DNA of 64,000 nt from Pseudomonadota bacterium (GCA_021805725.1 JAJZEH010000045.1:1-64000); one strand, 5' to 3'. Counted from the stretch's first letter, positions 20,775-30,301 are shown. The notes: a model not told the origin generated them from the letters alone. A program made the numbers and translations.

Positions 20775-21836
20775 TTACTCCGACAACCGGTGCAACGCCC
20801 AGTTCACGTGTTCTCGCACCAGGGCCGAGGGATGGTTCTGGCGTTGGCTCAGCGCGGTGATGGCCTGGGAATCCGCCGGTCCGTTGCCCAGGGCAACGGC
20901 AATGTTTCGCAACCAGCGCTCGTGTCCGATGCGGCGGATGGCGGAGCCGGCCAACTGGTCGTTAAATTGGGATTCTTCCCAGGAAAACAGGGCCACCAGT
21001 GGGTCTGCGCGGAGCGCTTCGCGTGGAGCAAAGTCAGCGACCGAGGACTGCCGGGCAAAGCGGTTCCACGGACAGACCAACTGGCAGTCATCGCAACCAT
21101 AGATGCGATTGCCGATCAAAGGTCTCAGGGGCAAGGGGATGGAGCCCTTGAGCTCGATCGTCAGGTAGGAGATGCATCGCTGCGCGTCCAGTTGGTAGGG
21201 CCCCAGAATGGCCTGGGTCGGACACACGTCGATGCAGGACTGACAGGTACCGCAGTGGTCCTGCACGGGCGCGTCGATGGGGAGTGGAAGGTCTGTGTAG
21301 ATTTCTCCCAGAAAGTAAAAGGATCCGCCATCCCTGCGCAACATTAGGGTGTGCTTGCCGCGCCATCCCAGTCCACCCTGGTTGGCGATTTCCACTTCCA
21401 GCACCGGAGCGCTGTCCGTAAATACGCGGTAATTGAAGGGGCCCCAATGTTGTTCCAGCCTAAAGGCCAGTTGTTGCAGGCGGGAGCGCAGCACCTTGTG
21501 GTAATCCCGCCCTAGGGCATATCGGGAGATATAGCCGCGGCGGGCATCGGAAAGCGTTGTTTCGGCGTCATTCAGGGGGGTGGTGAGGTAGGGCATGCAG
21601 ACGCTGATGACGCGCAGGGTGCCCGGATGCAGCGCTTCCGGGTTGGCACGCAAGGCGGCGTGCTGCTTCATGAAGTTCATTTCGCCGTGATGTCCGGCGG
21701 CAAGCCATGCTTGTAGCCGCGCCGAAGCCTCCTGTAGATCGGGGCGCGTCACGCGTGCGGCATCAAAGCCCAGGTCCAGCGCGGCTTGGGCCAATACGAT
21801 CTTGAGGGCGTGGGGCGAAGAAGGAATAGGCATCAT
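20775..21836 (-). CDS. queG: Epoxyqueuosine reductase
   Basis: QueG reduces epoxyqueuosine to queuosine in tRNA, using cobalamin and two [4Fe-4S] clusters. The cluster motifs CGTCQSCIDVCPTQAI and CDDCQLVCPWN are intact, and the C-terminal HEAT-like part ('IRRIGHERWLRNIAVALGN') is present. The length of 353 aa is standard. dsbD follows directly on the same strand; tsaE diverges upstream. Confidence 0.96.
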   Translation of the reverse strand: MMPIPSSPHALKIVLAQAALDLGFDAARVTRPDLQEASARLQAWLAAGHHGEMNFMKQHAALRANPEALHPGTLRVISVCMPYLTTPLNDAETTLSDARRGYISRYALGRDYHKVLRSRLQQLAFRLEQHWGPFNYRVFTDSAPVLEVEIANQGGLGWRGKHTLMLRRDGGSFYFLGEIYTDLPLPIDAPVQDHCGTCQSCIDVCPTQAILGPYQLDAQRCISYLTIELKGSIPLPLRPLIGNRIYGCDDCQLVCPWNRFARQSSVADFAPREALRADPLVALFSWEESQFNDQLAGSAIRRIGHERWLRNIAVALGNGPADSQAITALSQRQNHPSALVREHVNWALHRLSE

Positions 21837-21953
21837 GACCGCCCATGATACCTGAGCAGGTCAACGCTTGCGTTGATGCGTGGGGTATGCTTCGATACCG
21901 GGTTAAGTCAACCCCAATGCCGTCCGAGGTCAGAATTGAACATTCAAGATGCC

Positions 21954-22424
21954 ATGCCACCCCAGAGGTTTGAAGTTGGGCTCCCAGATGTCCTTGCCAC
22001 CGAGAGCTGGGCTCGACAATTCGCCGCCTGTCTCAAGCCTGGCATGCTCATCCTTCTTAAAGGAGACCTTGGGGCAGGAAAAACCACCCTGGTGCGGGCA
22101 GTGTTGCGCGCTTTGGGGGTTGAGGGAAATATCAAGAGTCCCACCTATCCCGTACTTGAAACCTATAATGTTTCGAGCTTATACTTGTATCACTTTGATT
22201 TTTATCGAATCAAAAGCCATTCCGAATTGGAGGACGCAGGCTTTCGTGAATGCTTCGGCGGAACGGGGTTGTGTTTTGTGGAATGGCCGGAACGGGCAGG
22301 GGGCTGGCTACCTGCGGAGGATGTCCTCATTGAATTGCGTACGGAGGGGGAAGGGAGAAAGCTGACCATCACTGCAGGCTCACTTTTGGGACGACAATGC
22401 CTCGAGCGTATTTTCATTTCCTGA
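21954..22424 (+). CDS. tsaE: tRNA threonylcarbamoyladenosine biosynthesis ATPase TsaE
   Basis: TsaE is the ATPase that, with TsaB and TsaD, makes t6A37 in tRNA. Walker A is GDLGAGKTTLVRAVL, followed by 'SPTYPVLETY' and 'FVEWPERAG'. The start at ATG 21954 (MPPQRFEV, 156 aa) matches family length; an upstream in-frame extension to 21873 is not conserved. The last 28 bp overlap amiC, a known pairing of tsaE with an amidase gene. Confidence 0.93.
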   Translation: MPPQRFEVGLPDVLATESWARQFAACLKPGMLILLKGDLGAGKTTLVRAVLRALGVEGNIKSPTYPVLETYNVSSLYLYHFDFYRIKSHSELEDAGFRECFGGTGLCFVEWPERAGGWLPAEDVLIELRTEGEGRKLTITAGSLLGRQCLERIFIS

Positions 22425-23803
22425 CATGGCTCCTGCTCCTCGCAGGAGCCACAGCGGTCTTCTGGGCGCCCGCTGCAGTGGCAGGCACCCGCATCCACTC
22501 CGTCAGGCTCTGGCCTGCCGAAGAGTATACCCGGGTCACTTTTGAATCGAAAACCGGCATTCGCAGCACCCTGTTCTCGGTGGAGCACCCCGACCGGCTG
22601 GTGCTCGACCTAGAGGGCGTGGAACTTGGCGCGCCCCTTGAAACCATGGCGCACAGCCTTAAGCCGGACGATCCTTATATCAAGGGGATTCGTGTCGGTC
22701 GATTCAAACCCGGTATCCTGCGTGTGGTATTTGATCTCAAGACCCGGGTCAAGGCCAGCACTTCCTTGCTTGATCCCGTCGCAGGATATGGTTACCGGCT
22801 CGTCCTCGATATCTATCCCGAAACGCCGTCAGACCCATTGATGGCCCTGCTGGAAAGCCATCAGGCCGCCGCTGCTGCCCCGGCACCCCAGGCCGAGGTT
22901 ACAGCGCCGCAAGGCTCCGGGGTGCCGCAGGAAGCAGGGGTGCCAGTGCCACCCGCAGAATCGGCCATTCCAGCCATGGGTGCAGCAATGCCGGCGCCGA
23001 GCGTGCCAGTGCCCCCTCTGGGCATTGCGGCAGCATCTTCAAAATCCAGGAACCAGCAGCGCATTATCATCGCGGTGGATGCGGGTCACGGCGGTGAGGA
23101 TCCTGGCGCCCATGGACGCGGCGGTACCTTCGAGAAAAAAGTCACGCTCTCCATCGCGCGACGCCTCAAGGCGCAGATTGATGCGCAGCCCAACCTGCGT
23201 GCCGTACTGATTCGTGATGGCGATTACTTCATCCCACTCCAGGGCCGGACGGCCAGGGCGCGTCAACTGCACGCCGACCTGTTTGTGTCGATTCACGCGG
23301 ATGCCTTCATCAACAGCGATGCTCGCGGTTCTTCCGTATTTGCCCTGTCCGAGAAGGGGGCAACTTCGGTTGCGGCGCGCTGGCTGGCCAAGCGCGAAAA
23401 TGACGCCGATCTCATCGGTGGGGTCAACATCAATGCGCACGAAACCTACCTGGCCCAAACCCTGTTTGACCTGTCCCAAACGGCCACCATCAACGACAGC
23501 CTCAAAATTGCACGGGCCGTATTGGGCGAACTCAGCCACGTCAACGCGCTGCATAAGGGCGATGTGGAACAGGCGGGCTTTGCCGTGCTGAAATCACCCG
23601 ACATTCCTTCCATCCTGGTGGAGACGGCCTTTATCACCAACCCCGACGAGGAACGGCGTCTGAACGATACCCAATACCAGGACCGGCTGGCCGCGGCGAT
23701 TCTGGCCGGCCTGCAGCGCTACCTGGCGGCCAATCCTCCTCTGAACAAGTCGCGTACTGTACGTTCCGACCTGAATGGCAGTCGCCTTGCCGTGACTCCA
23801 TGA
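22397..23803 (+). CDS. amiC: N-acetylmuramoyl-L-alanine amidase (AmiC type)
   Basis: This periplasmic zinc amidase splits the amide between MurNAc and L-Ala during daughter-cell separation. Signal peptide (to about res 30, ending PAAVAG), AMIN localisation domain (about res 35-135), an Ala/Pro-rich linker, then Amidase_3 with DAGHGGEDPGAHG, SIHADAF and ETAFITNPDEE supplying zinc ligands and the catalytic Glu. The length is 468 aa. It overlaps tsaE upstream and mutL downstream by 4 nt. Confidence 0.95.
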   Translation: MPRAYFHFLTWLLLLAGATAVFWAPAAVAGTRIHSVRLWPAEEYTRVTFESKTGIRSTLFSVEHPDRLVLDLEGVELGAPLETMAHSLKPDDPYIKGIRVGRFKPGILRVVFDLKTRVKASTSLLDPVAGYGYRLVLDIYPETPSDPLMALLESHQAAAAAPAPQAEVTAPQGSGVPQEAGVPVPPAESAIPAMGAAMPAPSVPVPPLGIAAASSKSRNQQRIIIAVDAGHGGEDPGAHGRGGTFEKKVTLSIARRLKAQIDAQPNLRAVLIRDGDYFIPLQGRTARARQLHADLFVSIHADAFINSDARGSSVFALSEKGATSVAARWLAKRENDADLIGGVNINAHETYLAQTLFDLSQTATINDSLKIARAVLGELSHVNALHKGDVEQAGFAVLKSPDIPSILVETAFITNPDEERRLNDTQYQDRLAAAILAGLQRYLAANPPLNKSRTVRSDLNGSRLAVTP

Positions 23804-25569
23804 GGCGCATAGAACGGCTGGACGATGTCCTGATTGCCCAAATCGCCGCAGGTGAAGTCGTGGAAAGGCCTGCCTCTGCATTGAAGGAACTGGTGGAAAA
23901 TGCGCTCGATGCGCAGGCCAGCGACGTTGCCGTGATCCTGGAGGAAGGAGGGGTCAAGCGGATCCGGGTGGATGACAATGGGTTGGGCATGGTCGCCGAT
24001 GACCTGCCGCTTGCGCTGGCAGCGCACGCCACCAGCAAGATACGCTCGCTCGGAGATCTCGAAACGGTGTCGAGCCTTGGGTTCCGTGGTGAAGCGCTGG
24101 CCAGCATGGCCGCTATTGCAGAAGTCACGATCATCAGCAGGACGCGGGAATCATCAAGGGCTTTCAGTATCCGTAGCCAGGGGGGGAGGGCCGAGGGTGT
24201 CTGTCCTGCAGCGCGCGACCCCGGCACCACTATCATAGTGGCTGACCTGTTTTCAGAGACGCCGGCGCGCCGGAAATTCCTCAAATCGGAGGGCACCGAG
24301 TACGCCCATTGCGACGACCTGCTGCATCGACTGGCGCTGGCCAATCCCCAGGTGTCCTTTCGGCTGACCCATCACGGCCGCGTTCAACGCCACTGGCCAG
24401 CCTCCAGCCTGGAATTGCGCGTGCGTTCCGTGCTGGGCGAAGAATTCATCGGAGCCGCCTTGCCTGTGGAAGAGCGGGTTGCCAGCCTCAGCCTGCAGGG
24501 TTGGGTGGCGCGGCCGACATACTCCAGGGCATCGCGCGATACGCAATATCTCTTTGTGAATGGTCGCTTCGTTCGCGACAAGCTGGTGGCTCACGCCATC
24601 CGCCAGGCCTACCAGGACGTGCTGCATCATCAGCGGCATCCTGCCTATGTTCTTTTTCTCGACATGGATCCAGCTGCGGTGGACGTGAATGTGCATCCCG
24701 CCAAAACGGAAGTCCGTTTTCGAGAGCCGCAAATGGTGCATCGTTTTGCATTTCAAAGCATCAGCAAAGCGCTGGCCGGGACGGCTCCTGGGCGCGTCGA
24801 AGCGCTTTCGCAGGAACGGCCTTATGATTTGCGTGGCTTTGGCAGTGCGTCGCCCTCACCGATGCAGCATAGCCTTGCCATCCGCGAGCCCGATGCCTTC
24901 CATGCGGCTCTGTTTGGGCCGCTCTCCCAGCCGCAGGGGGGCGACATGGGTGCTGCCACCCTGAGTGCGCCCCCTGAGGGTGAAGCGCCCCCCCTGGGGT
25001 ACGCCCTGGCACAGTTGCAGGGCATCTACATCCTCGCCCAGAACCGCATGGGTCTCGTCGTGGTGGACATGCACGCCGCCCATGAGCGGATACTCTATGA
25101 GCGTCTTAAGGAGGCCGTCACCCGTCAGGAACTCTTGTCGCAGCCACTACTCATTCCCCTGAGCCTTAAAGTGGAGCGGGGCGACGTGGCTGCAGCAGAA
25201 TCCCATGCCGAGACCCTCGCTGGGTTTGGCTTCGAATTGGCCGTGTTGGGGCCTGAGACGCTAGCAATCCGCTCGCTTCCAGCGCTGCTCGCAACGGAGG
25301 GCGCCGAGGCCCTGACGCGCAGCATCCTCTCCGAGTTGCGTCATTACGGCACCACCCGTTTGCTGATTGAAAGGCAGGATGAGTTGCTGGCCACCATGGC
25401 TTGCCATGGTGCCGTGCGGGCCAACCGGCAGTTGAGCCTGCCGGAAATGAATGCGCTCCTGCGCGACATGGAGCGCATCGACCGCTCGGATCAATGCAAC
25501 CACGGCCGGCCTACCTGGCGCCAGATCACGCTTGCTGAACTGGACCGCCTGTTCATGCGCGGACAGTAG
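23800..25569 (+). CDS. mutL: DNA mismatch repair protein MutL
   Basis: MutL links MutS mismatch recognition to strand incision. GHKL ATPase motifs are clear: ELVENALDA, DDNGLGM, HATSKI and GFRGEALASM. The C-terminal dimerisation domain carries 'ACHGAVRANRQLSLPEMNAL' and a final 'QCNHGRPTWRQI'. The length is 589 aa. The start overlaps the amiC stop (ATGA), and miaA follows after 9 nt. The amiC-mutL-miaA order is widespread in proteobacteria. Confidence 0.97.
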   Translation: MRRIERLDDVLIAQIAAGEVVERPASALKELVENALDAQASDVAVILEEGGVKRIRVDDNGLGMVADDLPLALAAHATSKIRSLGDLETVSSLGFRGEALASMAAIAEVTIISRTRESSRAFSIRSQGGRAEGVCPAARDPGTTIIVADLFSETPARRKFLKSEGTEYAHCDDLLHRLALANPQVSFRLTHHGRVQRHWPASSLELRVRSVLGEEFIGAALPVEERVASLSLQGWVARPTYSRASRDTQYLFVNGRFVRDKLVAHAIRQAYQDVLHHQRHPAYVLFLDMDPAAVDVNVHPAKTEVRFREPQMVHRFAFQSISKALAGTAPGRVEALSQERPYDLRGFGSASPSPMQHSLAIREPDAFHAALFGPLSQPQGGDMGAATLSAPPEGEAPPLGYALAQLQGIYILAQNRMGLVVVDMHAAHERILYERLKEAVTRQELLSQPLLIPLSLKVERGDVAAAESHAETLAGFGFELAVLGPETLAIRSLPALLATEGAEALTRSILSELRHYGTTRLLIERQDELLATMACHGAVRANRQLSLPEMNALLRDMERIDRSDQCNHGRPTWRQITLAELDRLFMRGQ

Positions 25570-25578
25570 TCGTTCAAG

Positions 25579-26526
25579 ATGTCCGACCCACTTGCCAGTG
25601 CCATTTTCCTGATGGGTCCCACCGCCAGTGGCAAGAGCGCCATTGCGCTGGAGCTGGCGGCGCGTTTTCCGCTGGAAATCATCAACGTGGATTCCGCCAG
25701 TGTCTATCGGGGCATGGACATCGGCACGGCCAAACCAGACGCCGAGGTATTGAGGCGCGTGCCGCATCACCTGCTCGATTGCATCGATCCTACCGAGGCC
25801 TACTCTGCAGCACGCTTTCGTGAAGAAGCCTTGCAGGTAATGCACAAAATCGCCCAATGCGGCAAGGTTCCCCTCCTGGTGGGAGGCACCATGCTCTATT
25901 TCAAGGCGCTGCAGCAGGGGCTGGATGATTTGCCCACCGCCGAACCTGCGATGCGTGCCCTGCTGGATCAGGAGGCCCAGGAGCTGGGCTGGCCCGCGAT
26001 GCATGCGGCACTCGCTCGGGTGGACCCGGTGACGGCTGCCCGTTTGCAGCCGGGGGACTCTCAAAGGATACAGCGCGCCCTGGAAGTGTACCGGGTCACC
26101 GGGATTCCACTTTCCCTATACCATGGCACGGATTCGCGTCGGCCGCTCAACGCCAGGGTGCTGGCCCTCGGCCTGATGCCTTCGGATCGTAGCGTATTGC
26201 ACCGGCGCATCACCGAGCGTTTCGATACCATGCTGGAGGCTGGTTTGGAGGACGAATTGCGCTCCTTGCGCCAGCGCCATGCGTTGAATCCCGATCTCCC
26301 CGCGATGCGCGCCGTGGGTTATCGCCAGATGTGGCAGTATCTGGAGGGACAGATCGACCGCGCCATGCTGCGCGAAAGGGGAATCATCGCCACGCGCCAA
26401 TTGGCCAAGCGTCAGATGACCTGGATGAGAAGCTGGCCTGCACTTCGAATCTTCGATTGCCTGGCATCCGGCGTGGCCGGTGAGGTTGAGCAGGAAGTCG
26501 CCCGGTTTCTGAACGCAGGGTCCTGA
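25579..26526 (+). CDS. miaA: tRNA dimethylallyltransferase
   Basis: MiaA adds a dimethylallyl group to A37 of tRNAs reading UNN codons. P-loop GPTASGKSAIALELA, the substrate motif 'INVDSASVYRGMDIGTAKP', and 'AVGYRQMWQYLEG' are present. The length is 315 aa. Its TGA stop (26524-26526) lies inside a 24-bp palindrome shared with the convergent xseA stop. Confidence 0.97.
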   Translation: MSDPLASAIFLMGPTASGKSAIALELAARFPLEIINVDSASVYRGMDIGTAKPDAEVLRRVPHHLLDCIDPTEAYSAARFREEALQVMHKIAQCGKVPLLVGGTMLYFKALQQGLDDLPTAEPAMRALLDQEAQELGWPAMHAALARVDPVTAARLQPGDSQRIQRALEVYRVTGIPLSLYHGTDSRRPLNARVLALGLMPSDRSVLHRRITERFDTMLEAGLEDELRSLRQRHALNPDLPAMRAVGYRQMWQYLEGQIDRAMLRERGIIATRQLAKRQMTWMRSWPALRIFDCLASGVAGEVEQEVARFLNAGS

Positions 26527-26539
26527 ATTCAGGACCCTG
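26516..26539. terminator. 24-bp perfect palindrome over the miaA and xseA stops; possible bidirectional terminator
   Basis: Positions 26516-26527 are the exact reverse complement of 26528-26539 (CAGGGTCCTGAA / TTCAGGACCCTG). The palindrome contains the TGA stops of both convergent genes. In RNA it would form a stem of about 10 bp with a four-base turn. It is followed by TTT on the plus strand only, so termination is plausible but the U-tract is short. Confidence 0.55.
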
Positions 26540-27845
26540 TTTGAGTGACCTTTGCCCGAGCGTGACCATCGGCAAAGGCAATCTCGATGGCCTGTCCTGG
26601 GGCGATTTCATGGCTGCCGCGGATGATGGTTCCATTTTCGTTGCGGACGATGCTAAAACCCCGAGACAACACGGCCTGGGGGTTGAGGTGGGTCAGTCCT
26701 GCTTCGAGGCGTTGCAGGGTTTGTCGTTGGCGCTCGAAATGCTGTTTGCTGGCGCGCGACAGGCGCTGGCGCATGGATTCCAGGCCCGTTTTTTGCTGGT
26801 TCAGTCGTTCGCCGGGATGGATGAGGCGTTGCCGCAGTCTTCCCACCTTTATTTCTTCGCGTTGCAAGGTGTGCCGTGCCGTGCTTTGCAATCGCCGCAG
26901 CGCCAGATCCAGGCGCATCCCGTCCCGCTCCACGCGTCTTTGCAGCAGGGTTTCCAGACGTTGCCCCAACGCGGCCAGTTGACGCAGCAATCCCTGTCGA
27001 TCGGGGCTGACCAGTTCGGCAGCAGCGGTGGGGGTAGGGGCGCGCCGGTCGGCTACGAAATCGGCAATGGTGAAATCGGTTTCATGACCGATACCGGCGA
27101 TGACGGGTATCGAACAGTTGGCCAGGGCACGTGCCACGATCTCTTCGTTGAACGCCCACAGGTCTTCAATGCTACCCCCACCGCGACACAGGATGAGGAC
27201 GTCGCACTCTGCGCGCTCACTGGCCGTTTCAATGGCGCGGGCAATCTGGGTTGCAGCACCATCTCCCTGGACCGGAGTGGGGTACAGAATGATTTGCGTA
27301 GCAGGGCTGCGTCGCTTCAAGGTGGTTAACACGTCACGCAGCGCGGCGGCGGCGGGCGAGGTGATGATGCCGATCGTGACGGGGTGGGTGGGCAAGGGCT
27401 GTTTCAGGGCGTCGTCAAACAGGCCCTCTCCGGCCAGCCTTTCCTTCAGTCGGGTGAAGGCCTCGAACAGCTTTCCGACACCGGCCTGACGCATGGTTTC
27501 CACGGTGATCTGACACGAGCCGTTGGGGGGGTAAAAGGTGGTGGGGCCCTTGAGTTCGATTGCGAGGCCATTGCGAGGATGCCAGTCCAGGCGCTGGTTT
27601 CTGGAGCGGAACATGACGCACCGTATCTGGGCGTTGGCATCCTTTAGATTGAAGTACCAGTGGCCTGATGTGGCCACGGTAAAGTTGGATATTTCACCTT
27701 GAATCCAAACGGCGGGCAAAGCTTCTTCCAAAACCCGTTGGATGCGCGATGCAAAGCTGGAAACGGTAAGGATTATCTCCATGCTATCGGGCAATTGAGG
27801 CAAAACCCCTTCGAGAGTGGCATCAGATTTAGAGGGTGGTTTCAT
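26529..27845 (-). CDS. xseA: Exodeoxyribonuclease VII large subunit
   Basis: XseA with XseB degrades single-stranded DNA to oligonucleotides. The N-terminal OB fold ('AVWIQGEISNFTVATSGHWY'), catalytic core ('GGGSIEDLWAFNEE', 'GIGHETDFTIADFVADRRAP TPTAAAE') and C-terminal coiled-coil and barrel are complete. The length is 438 aa. XseB is not in this window. It converges on miaA, and upstream is an AT-rich region with DnaA-box-like sites. Confidence 0.96.
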   Translation of the reverse strand: MKPPSKSDATLEGVLPQLPDSMEIILTVSSFASRIQRVLEEALPAVWIQGEISNFTVATSGHWYFNLKDANAQIRCVMFRSRNQRLDWHPRNGLAIELKGPTTFYPPNGSCQITVETMRQAGVGKLFEAFTRLKERLAGEGLFDDALKQPLPTHPVTIGIITSPAAAALRDVLTTLKRRSPATQIILYPTPVQGDGAATQIARAIETASERAECDVLILCRGGGSIEDLWAFNEEIVARALANCSIPVIAGIGHETDFTIADFVADRRAPTPTAAAELVSPDRQGLLRQLAALGQRLETLLQRRVERDGMRLDLALRRLQSTARHTLQREEIKVGRLRQRLIHPGERLNQQKTGLESMRQRLSRASKQHFERQRQTLQRLEAGLTHLNPQAVLSRGFSIVRNENGTIIRGSHEIAPGQAIEIAFADGHARAKVTQTGS

Positions 27846-28081
27846 AAGCCCGTCTGCGCCTTGGTGAATGGCGATTTTTTTAAAATTTTGTTAAGCAAAG
27901 ACATAATTTTTTGCTGTTCAAAAAATGCGCTAACCAAAAAAAGTTCATTAGGATGATAGGGTTGTCATGAATCAAAGGATACTGTTCACAAAGTTATCCA
28001 CAGACTTTGTGGACAACTCTGTATGGGTCGCCAATCCCTGCGCCATCCATTACACTACCACCCAGTTGATAACAGTGGGGA
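27846..28081. promoter_or_regulatory. AT-rich divergent intergenic region with two DnaA-box-like sites
   Basis: This 236-bp gap separates xseA and exbB. About 27869-27960 is markedly A/T rich with A and T runs. At 27994-28002 is TTATCCACA, identical to the DnaA box consensus, and at 28008-28016 is TGTGGACAA, the reverse complement of TTGTCCACA. The first box sits in the loop of an 8-bp inverted repeat (CACAAAGT 27987-27994, ACTTTGTG 28004-28011). No dnaA or dnaN lies nearby, so this is not obviously oriC. It may be a DnaA-controlled promoter or a titration site. Confidence 0.55.
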
Positions 28082-28696
28082 GTGGCTGTGCCACATCTGA
28101 TTGAGGCGGCCGGATGGCCTAGTGTTTTGCTGGTCATTGCTTCGATTGTGGGGCTTGCCGTCATCTTTGAAAGGTTGGTGGTCCTGCGCACATCCAGGGT
28201 ATTGCCCCCAGGATTGCTCAACGACGTTCTGGCAGGCGTTCGGGACCAGGGCATTTCGCCCCATCTGATCGATAAAATCGAAACGGGCTCGCCCCTGGGG
28301 CGAATCCTTGCCGCAGGGTTGCGCAACGAGCGCAATTCTCGCGAAGCCATGAAGGAATCCATCGAGGAGGCGGGTCGCGCCGTGCTGGTGGATCTCGAGC
28401 GCTCCCTCTCAACCCTGGGCACCATTGCAAGTATCAGCCCCTTGCTGGGGCTGTTTGGCACCGTGGTGGGCATGATCATGTTGTTTGGCAGCCAGAACCC
28501 AGCCGGGGCCAGTCCTGCGGAATTGGCCCAAGGCATCTCTGTAGCGCTATACAATACAGCCTTTGGATTGGTGGTGGCCGTACCCAGCATGATTTTCTAC
28601 CGCCTGTTCCGTTCGCGCATCGACAGACTGGTGGCGGAGATGGAGCAGCAAGCCATCAAGCTGGTGGAAGTCCTTCATGGAGAACGCCTTCCGTGA
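28082..28696 (+). CDS. exbB: MotA/TolQ/ExbB proton channel family protein
   Basis: ExbB-type inner membrane subunit, 204 aa, with three membrane segments and the family core 'LSTLGTIASISPLLGLFGTV' and 'ISVALYNTAFGLVVAVPSMI'. With ExbD it harvests the proton gradient to power TonB-dependent outer-membrane transport. A GGGGAG at 28077 suits the GTG at 28088 slightly better than the GTG at 28082. It overlaps exbD by 4 nt. No TonB gene is adjacent, so a TolQ-like role remains possible. Confidence 0.88.
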   Translation: MAVPHLIEAAGWPSVLLVIASIVGLAVIFERLVVLRTSRVLPPGLLNDVLAGVRDQGISPHLIDKIETGSPLGRILAAGLRNERNSREAMKESIEEAGRAVLVDLERSLSTLGTIASISPLLGLFGTVVGMIMLFGSQNPAGASPAELAQGISVALYNTAFGLVVAVPSMIFYRLFRSRIDRLVAEMEQQAIKLVEVLHGERLP

Positions 28697-29118
28697 ATTT
28701 TCGCAGGGGAAGGACCAGGGAAGAGCCCGAAATCAATCTGATCCCCATGATCGACGTCTTGTTGGTCATCCTGATTTTTCTGATGATTACCACCACCTAT
28801 AACCGGTATGCGGGTCTGCACGTCAACCTGCCGGAAGGAAACTCCGGCTTGCGCCCCCCTCCGCCTGTTGGCAGCGTCATTGAAGTGACTGTCGAAGCCT
28901 CTGGGCAGACGCTCATTGATCAGCAGTTGATCGCCTCACCGAGCCTCTCCTCGGTTCAGGAGGCCCTGCAACGCGCGGCTCATGGCGAGAGGGATGTTCC
29001 CGTGGTCATCAGCGCGGATGCGCAGGCCACTCATGGCAGCGTGGTCAGGGTCATGGAAGCGGCCCAAGGCGCCGGATTTCACCGGATGACGGTCCTGACC
29101 CGGGTTCCGGTACGCTGA
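28693..29118 (+). CDS. exbD: ExbD/TolR-family biopolymer transport protein
   Basis: This 141-aa protein has one membrane helix near the N-terminus containing the essential Asp ('INLIPMIDVLLVILIFLMIT' holds D in PMIDV). A periplasmic domain typical of ExbD follows. It partners ExbB in the proton channel. The start overlaps the exbB stop (GTGA), and lpxK follows 4 nt later. The exbB-exbD-lpxK-kdsB order is recurrent in Gram-negative bacteria. Confidence 0.92.
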   Translation: MNFRRGRTREEPEINLIPMIDVLLVILIFLMITTTYNRYAGLHVNLPEGNSGLRPPPPVGSVIEVTVEASGQTLIDQQLIASPSLSSVQEALQRAAHGERDVPVVISADAQATHGSVVRVMEAAQGAGFHRMTVLTRVPVR

Positions 29119-29122
29119 CTGC

Positions 29123-30118
29123 ATGGAACAGTGGCTGCAGCGTCAGTGGTACCAGCGCGCCTCTCCTCCGCTTTGGCTGTTGCCATTCAGCCTTGTTTTT
29201 GCCTTGATTCTGGTGTTGCGCCGATGGGCGGCAGACTTGGGATGGCTTTCCAGCTGCAGGCTTCCGGTGCCGGTTGTGGTCGTAGGCAACGTCACCGTAG
29301 GGGGGACAGGCAAAACCCCCCTGACGCTTGCCTTGGTGGAGGCGCTGCGGCGGCGCGGCTGGCGTCCGGGCATCATCAGTCGTGGTTATGGGGCGGTGGT
29401 GCCTGGCGTCCGGGAGGTGTTCCCGGCGGACGATCCGCTCGAGGCAGGGGACGAACCGGTGCTCATGGCGCGCCGTGCCAGGGTTCCGGTATGGATTGCA
29501 AAGGATAGGGCAAGCGCGGGGCGCGCGTTGTTGCAGGCGCATCCCGAGATCAACCTGCTGATCAGTGACGATGGCCTGCAACATCTTGCGTTGGCGCGCG
29601 ACGTGGAAATTGCCGTGGTGGACGGTCGGCGACTACTGGGCAACGGTGCCTTGCTCCCTGCAGGTCCCTTGCGCGAGCCAAGAGCTCGCCTGGATGCGGT
29701 GGATGCCGTGGTCCTCAATGGAGCTTTGCGGCATGTCATTCCTACCCGGTCTCCGCAGTTTGGGATGACGTTGCAGGGGCTCGCCTGGGTCAGCTTAAGC
29801 CCCGACGCCCGTGAGGTGGCCCTGGATCATTTCCGCGGGCAGACCTGTCACGCCGTGGCGGGCATCGGCCACCCAGAGCGTTTTTTTGAGTATCTGCAAA
29901 CACTGGGAATTACGGTGATTCCCCATGCGTTTCCTGACCATCATGCCTTTGCGCCCGAAGAATTGCGCTTTGATTTGTCAGCACCCCTGCTAATGACGGA
30001 GAAAGATGGGATAAAATGCCAGGGATTTGGACTGCCTGCGGCTTGGATGTTGCCCGTGTGTGCAGTGCTGGATCCTGGCCTTGAGGCTCTGGTTGATCAT
30101 ATCCTGCAGCGGAGGTGA
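29123..30118 (+). CDS. lpxK: Tetraacyldisaccharide 4'-kinase
   Basis: LpxK phosphorylates the 4' position of the lipid A disaccharide at the cytoplasmic face of the inner membrane. An N-terminal membrane-associating helix ([16 protein letters not shown]) precedes the P-loop [20 protein letters not shown]. '[20 protein letters not shown]' carries the conserved DDGxQH. The length is 331 aa. A small Trm112-type gene follows after one base. Confidence 0.96.
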   Translation: MEQWLQRQWYQRASPPLWLLPFSLVFALILVLRRWAADLGWLSSCRLPVPVVVVGNVTVGGTGKTPLTLALVEALRRRGWRPGIISRGYGAVVPGVREVFPADDPLEAGDEPVLMARRARVPVWIAKDRASAGRALLQAHPEINLLISDDGLQHLALARDVEIAVVDGRRLLGNGALLPAGPLREPRARLDAVDAVVLNGALRHVIPTRSPQFGMTLQGLAWVSLSPDAREVALDHFRGQTCHAVAGIGHPERFFEYLQTLGITVIPHAFPDHHAFAPEELRFDLSAPLLMTEKDGIKCQGFGLPAAWMLPVCAVLDPGLEALVDHILQRR

Positions 30119-30119
30119 C

Positions 30120-30299
30120 ATGGACGGACGATTACTTGAAATTCTGGTGTGCCCGCTGTGCAAAGGCCCGCTGATACATCGCAAGACACGCGCTGAATTG
30201 ATCTGTGCTCCGTGCCGTCTGGCATTTCCGGTGCGCGACGGCATCCCGGTGATGCTGGAAGAAGAAGCGCGTCGCCTGGACGATAGCGAGGAAGTCTGA
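30120..30299 (+). CDS. Trm112-family zinc-ribbon protein (YcaR-like)
   Basis: This 59-residue protein begins [19 protein letters not shown] and carries two CxxC pairs (CPLC, CAPC) of a zinc ribbon, followed by '[18 protein letters not shown]', the standard ending of the family. The start ATG 30120 has GGAGG 4 nt upstream. In eukaryotes Trm112 activates methyltransferases. The bacterial copy between lpxK and kdsB has no settled role. Confidence 0.92.
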   Translation: MDGRLLEILVCPLCKGPLIHRKTRAELICAPCRLAFPVRDGIPVMLEEEARRLDDSEEV

Positions 30300-30301
30300 G
30301 G

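Noticed and set aside
27846..28081. Replication origin oriC
   Set aside because: Only two good DnaA boxes, and no dnaA, dnaN, gyrB or rpmH nearby; kept only as a possible DnaA site.
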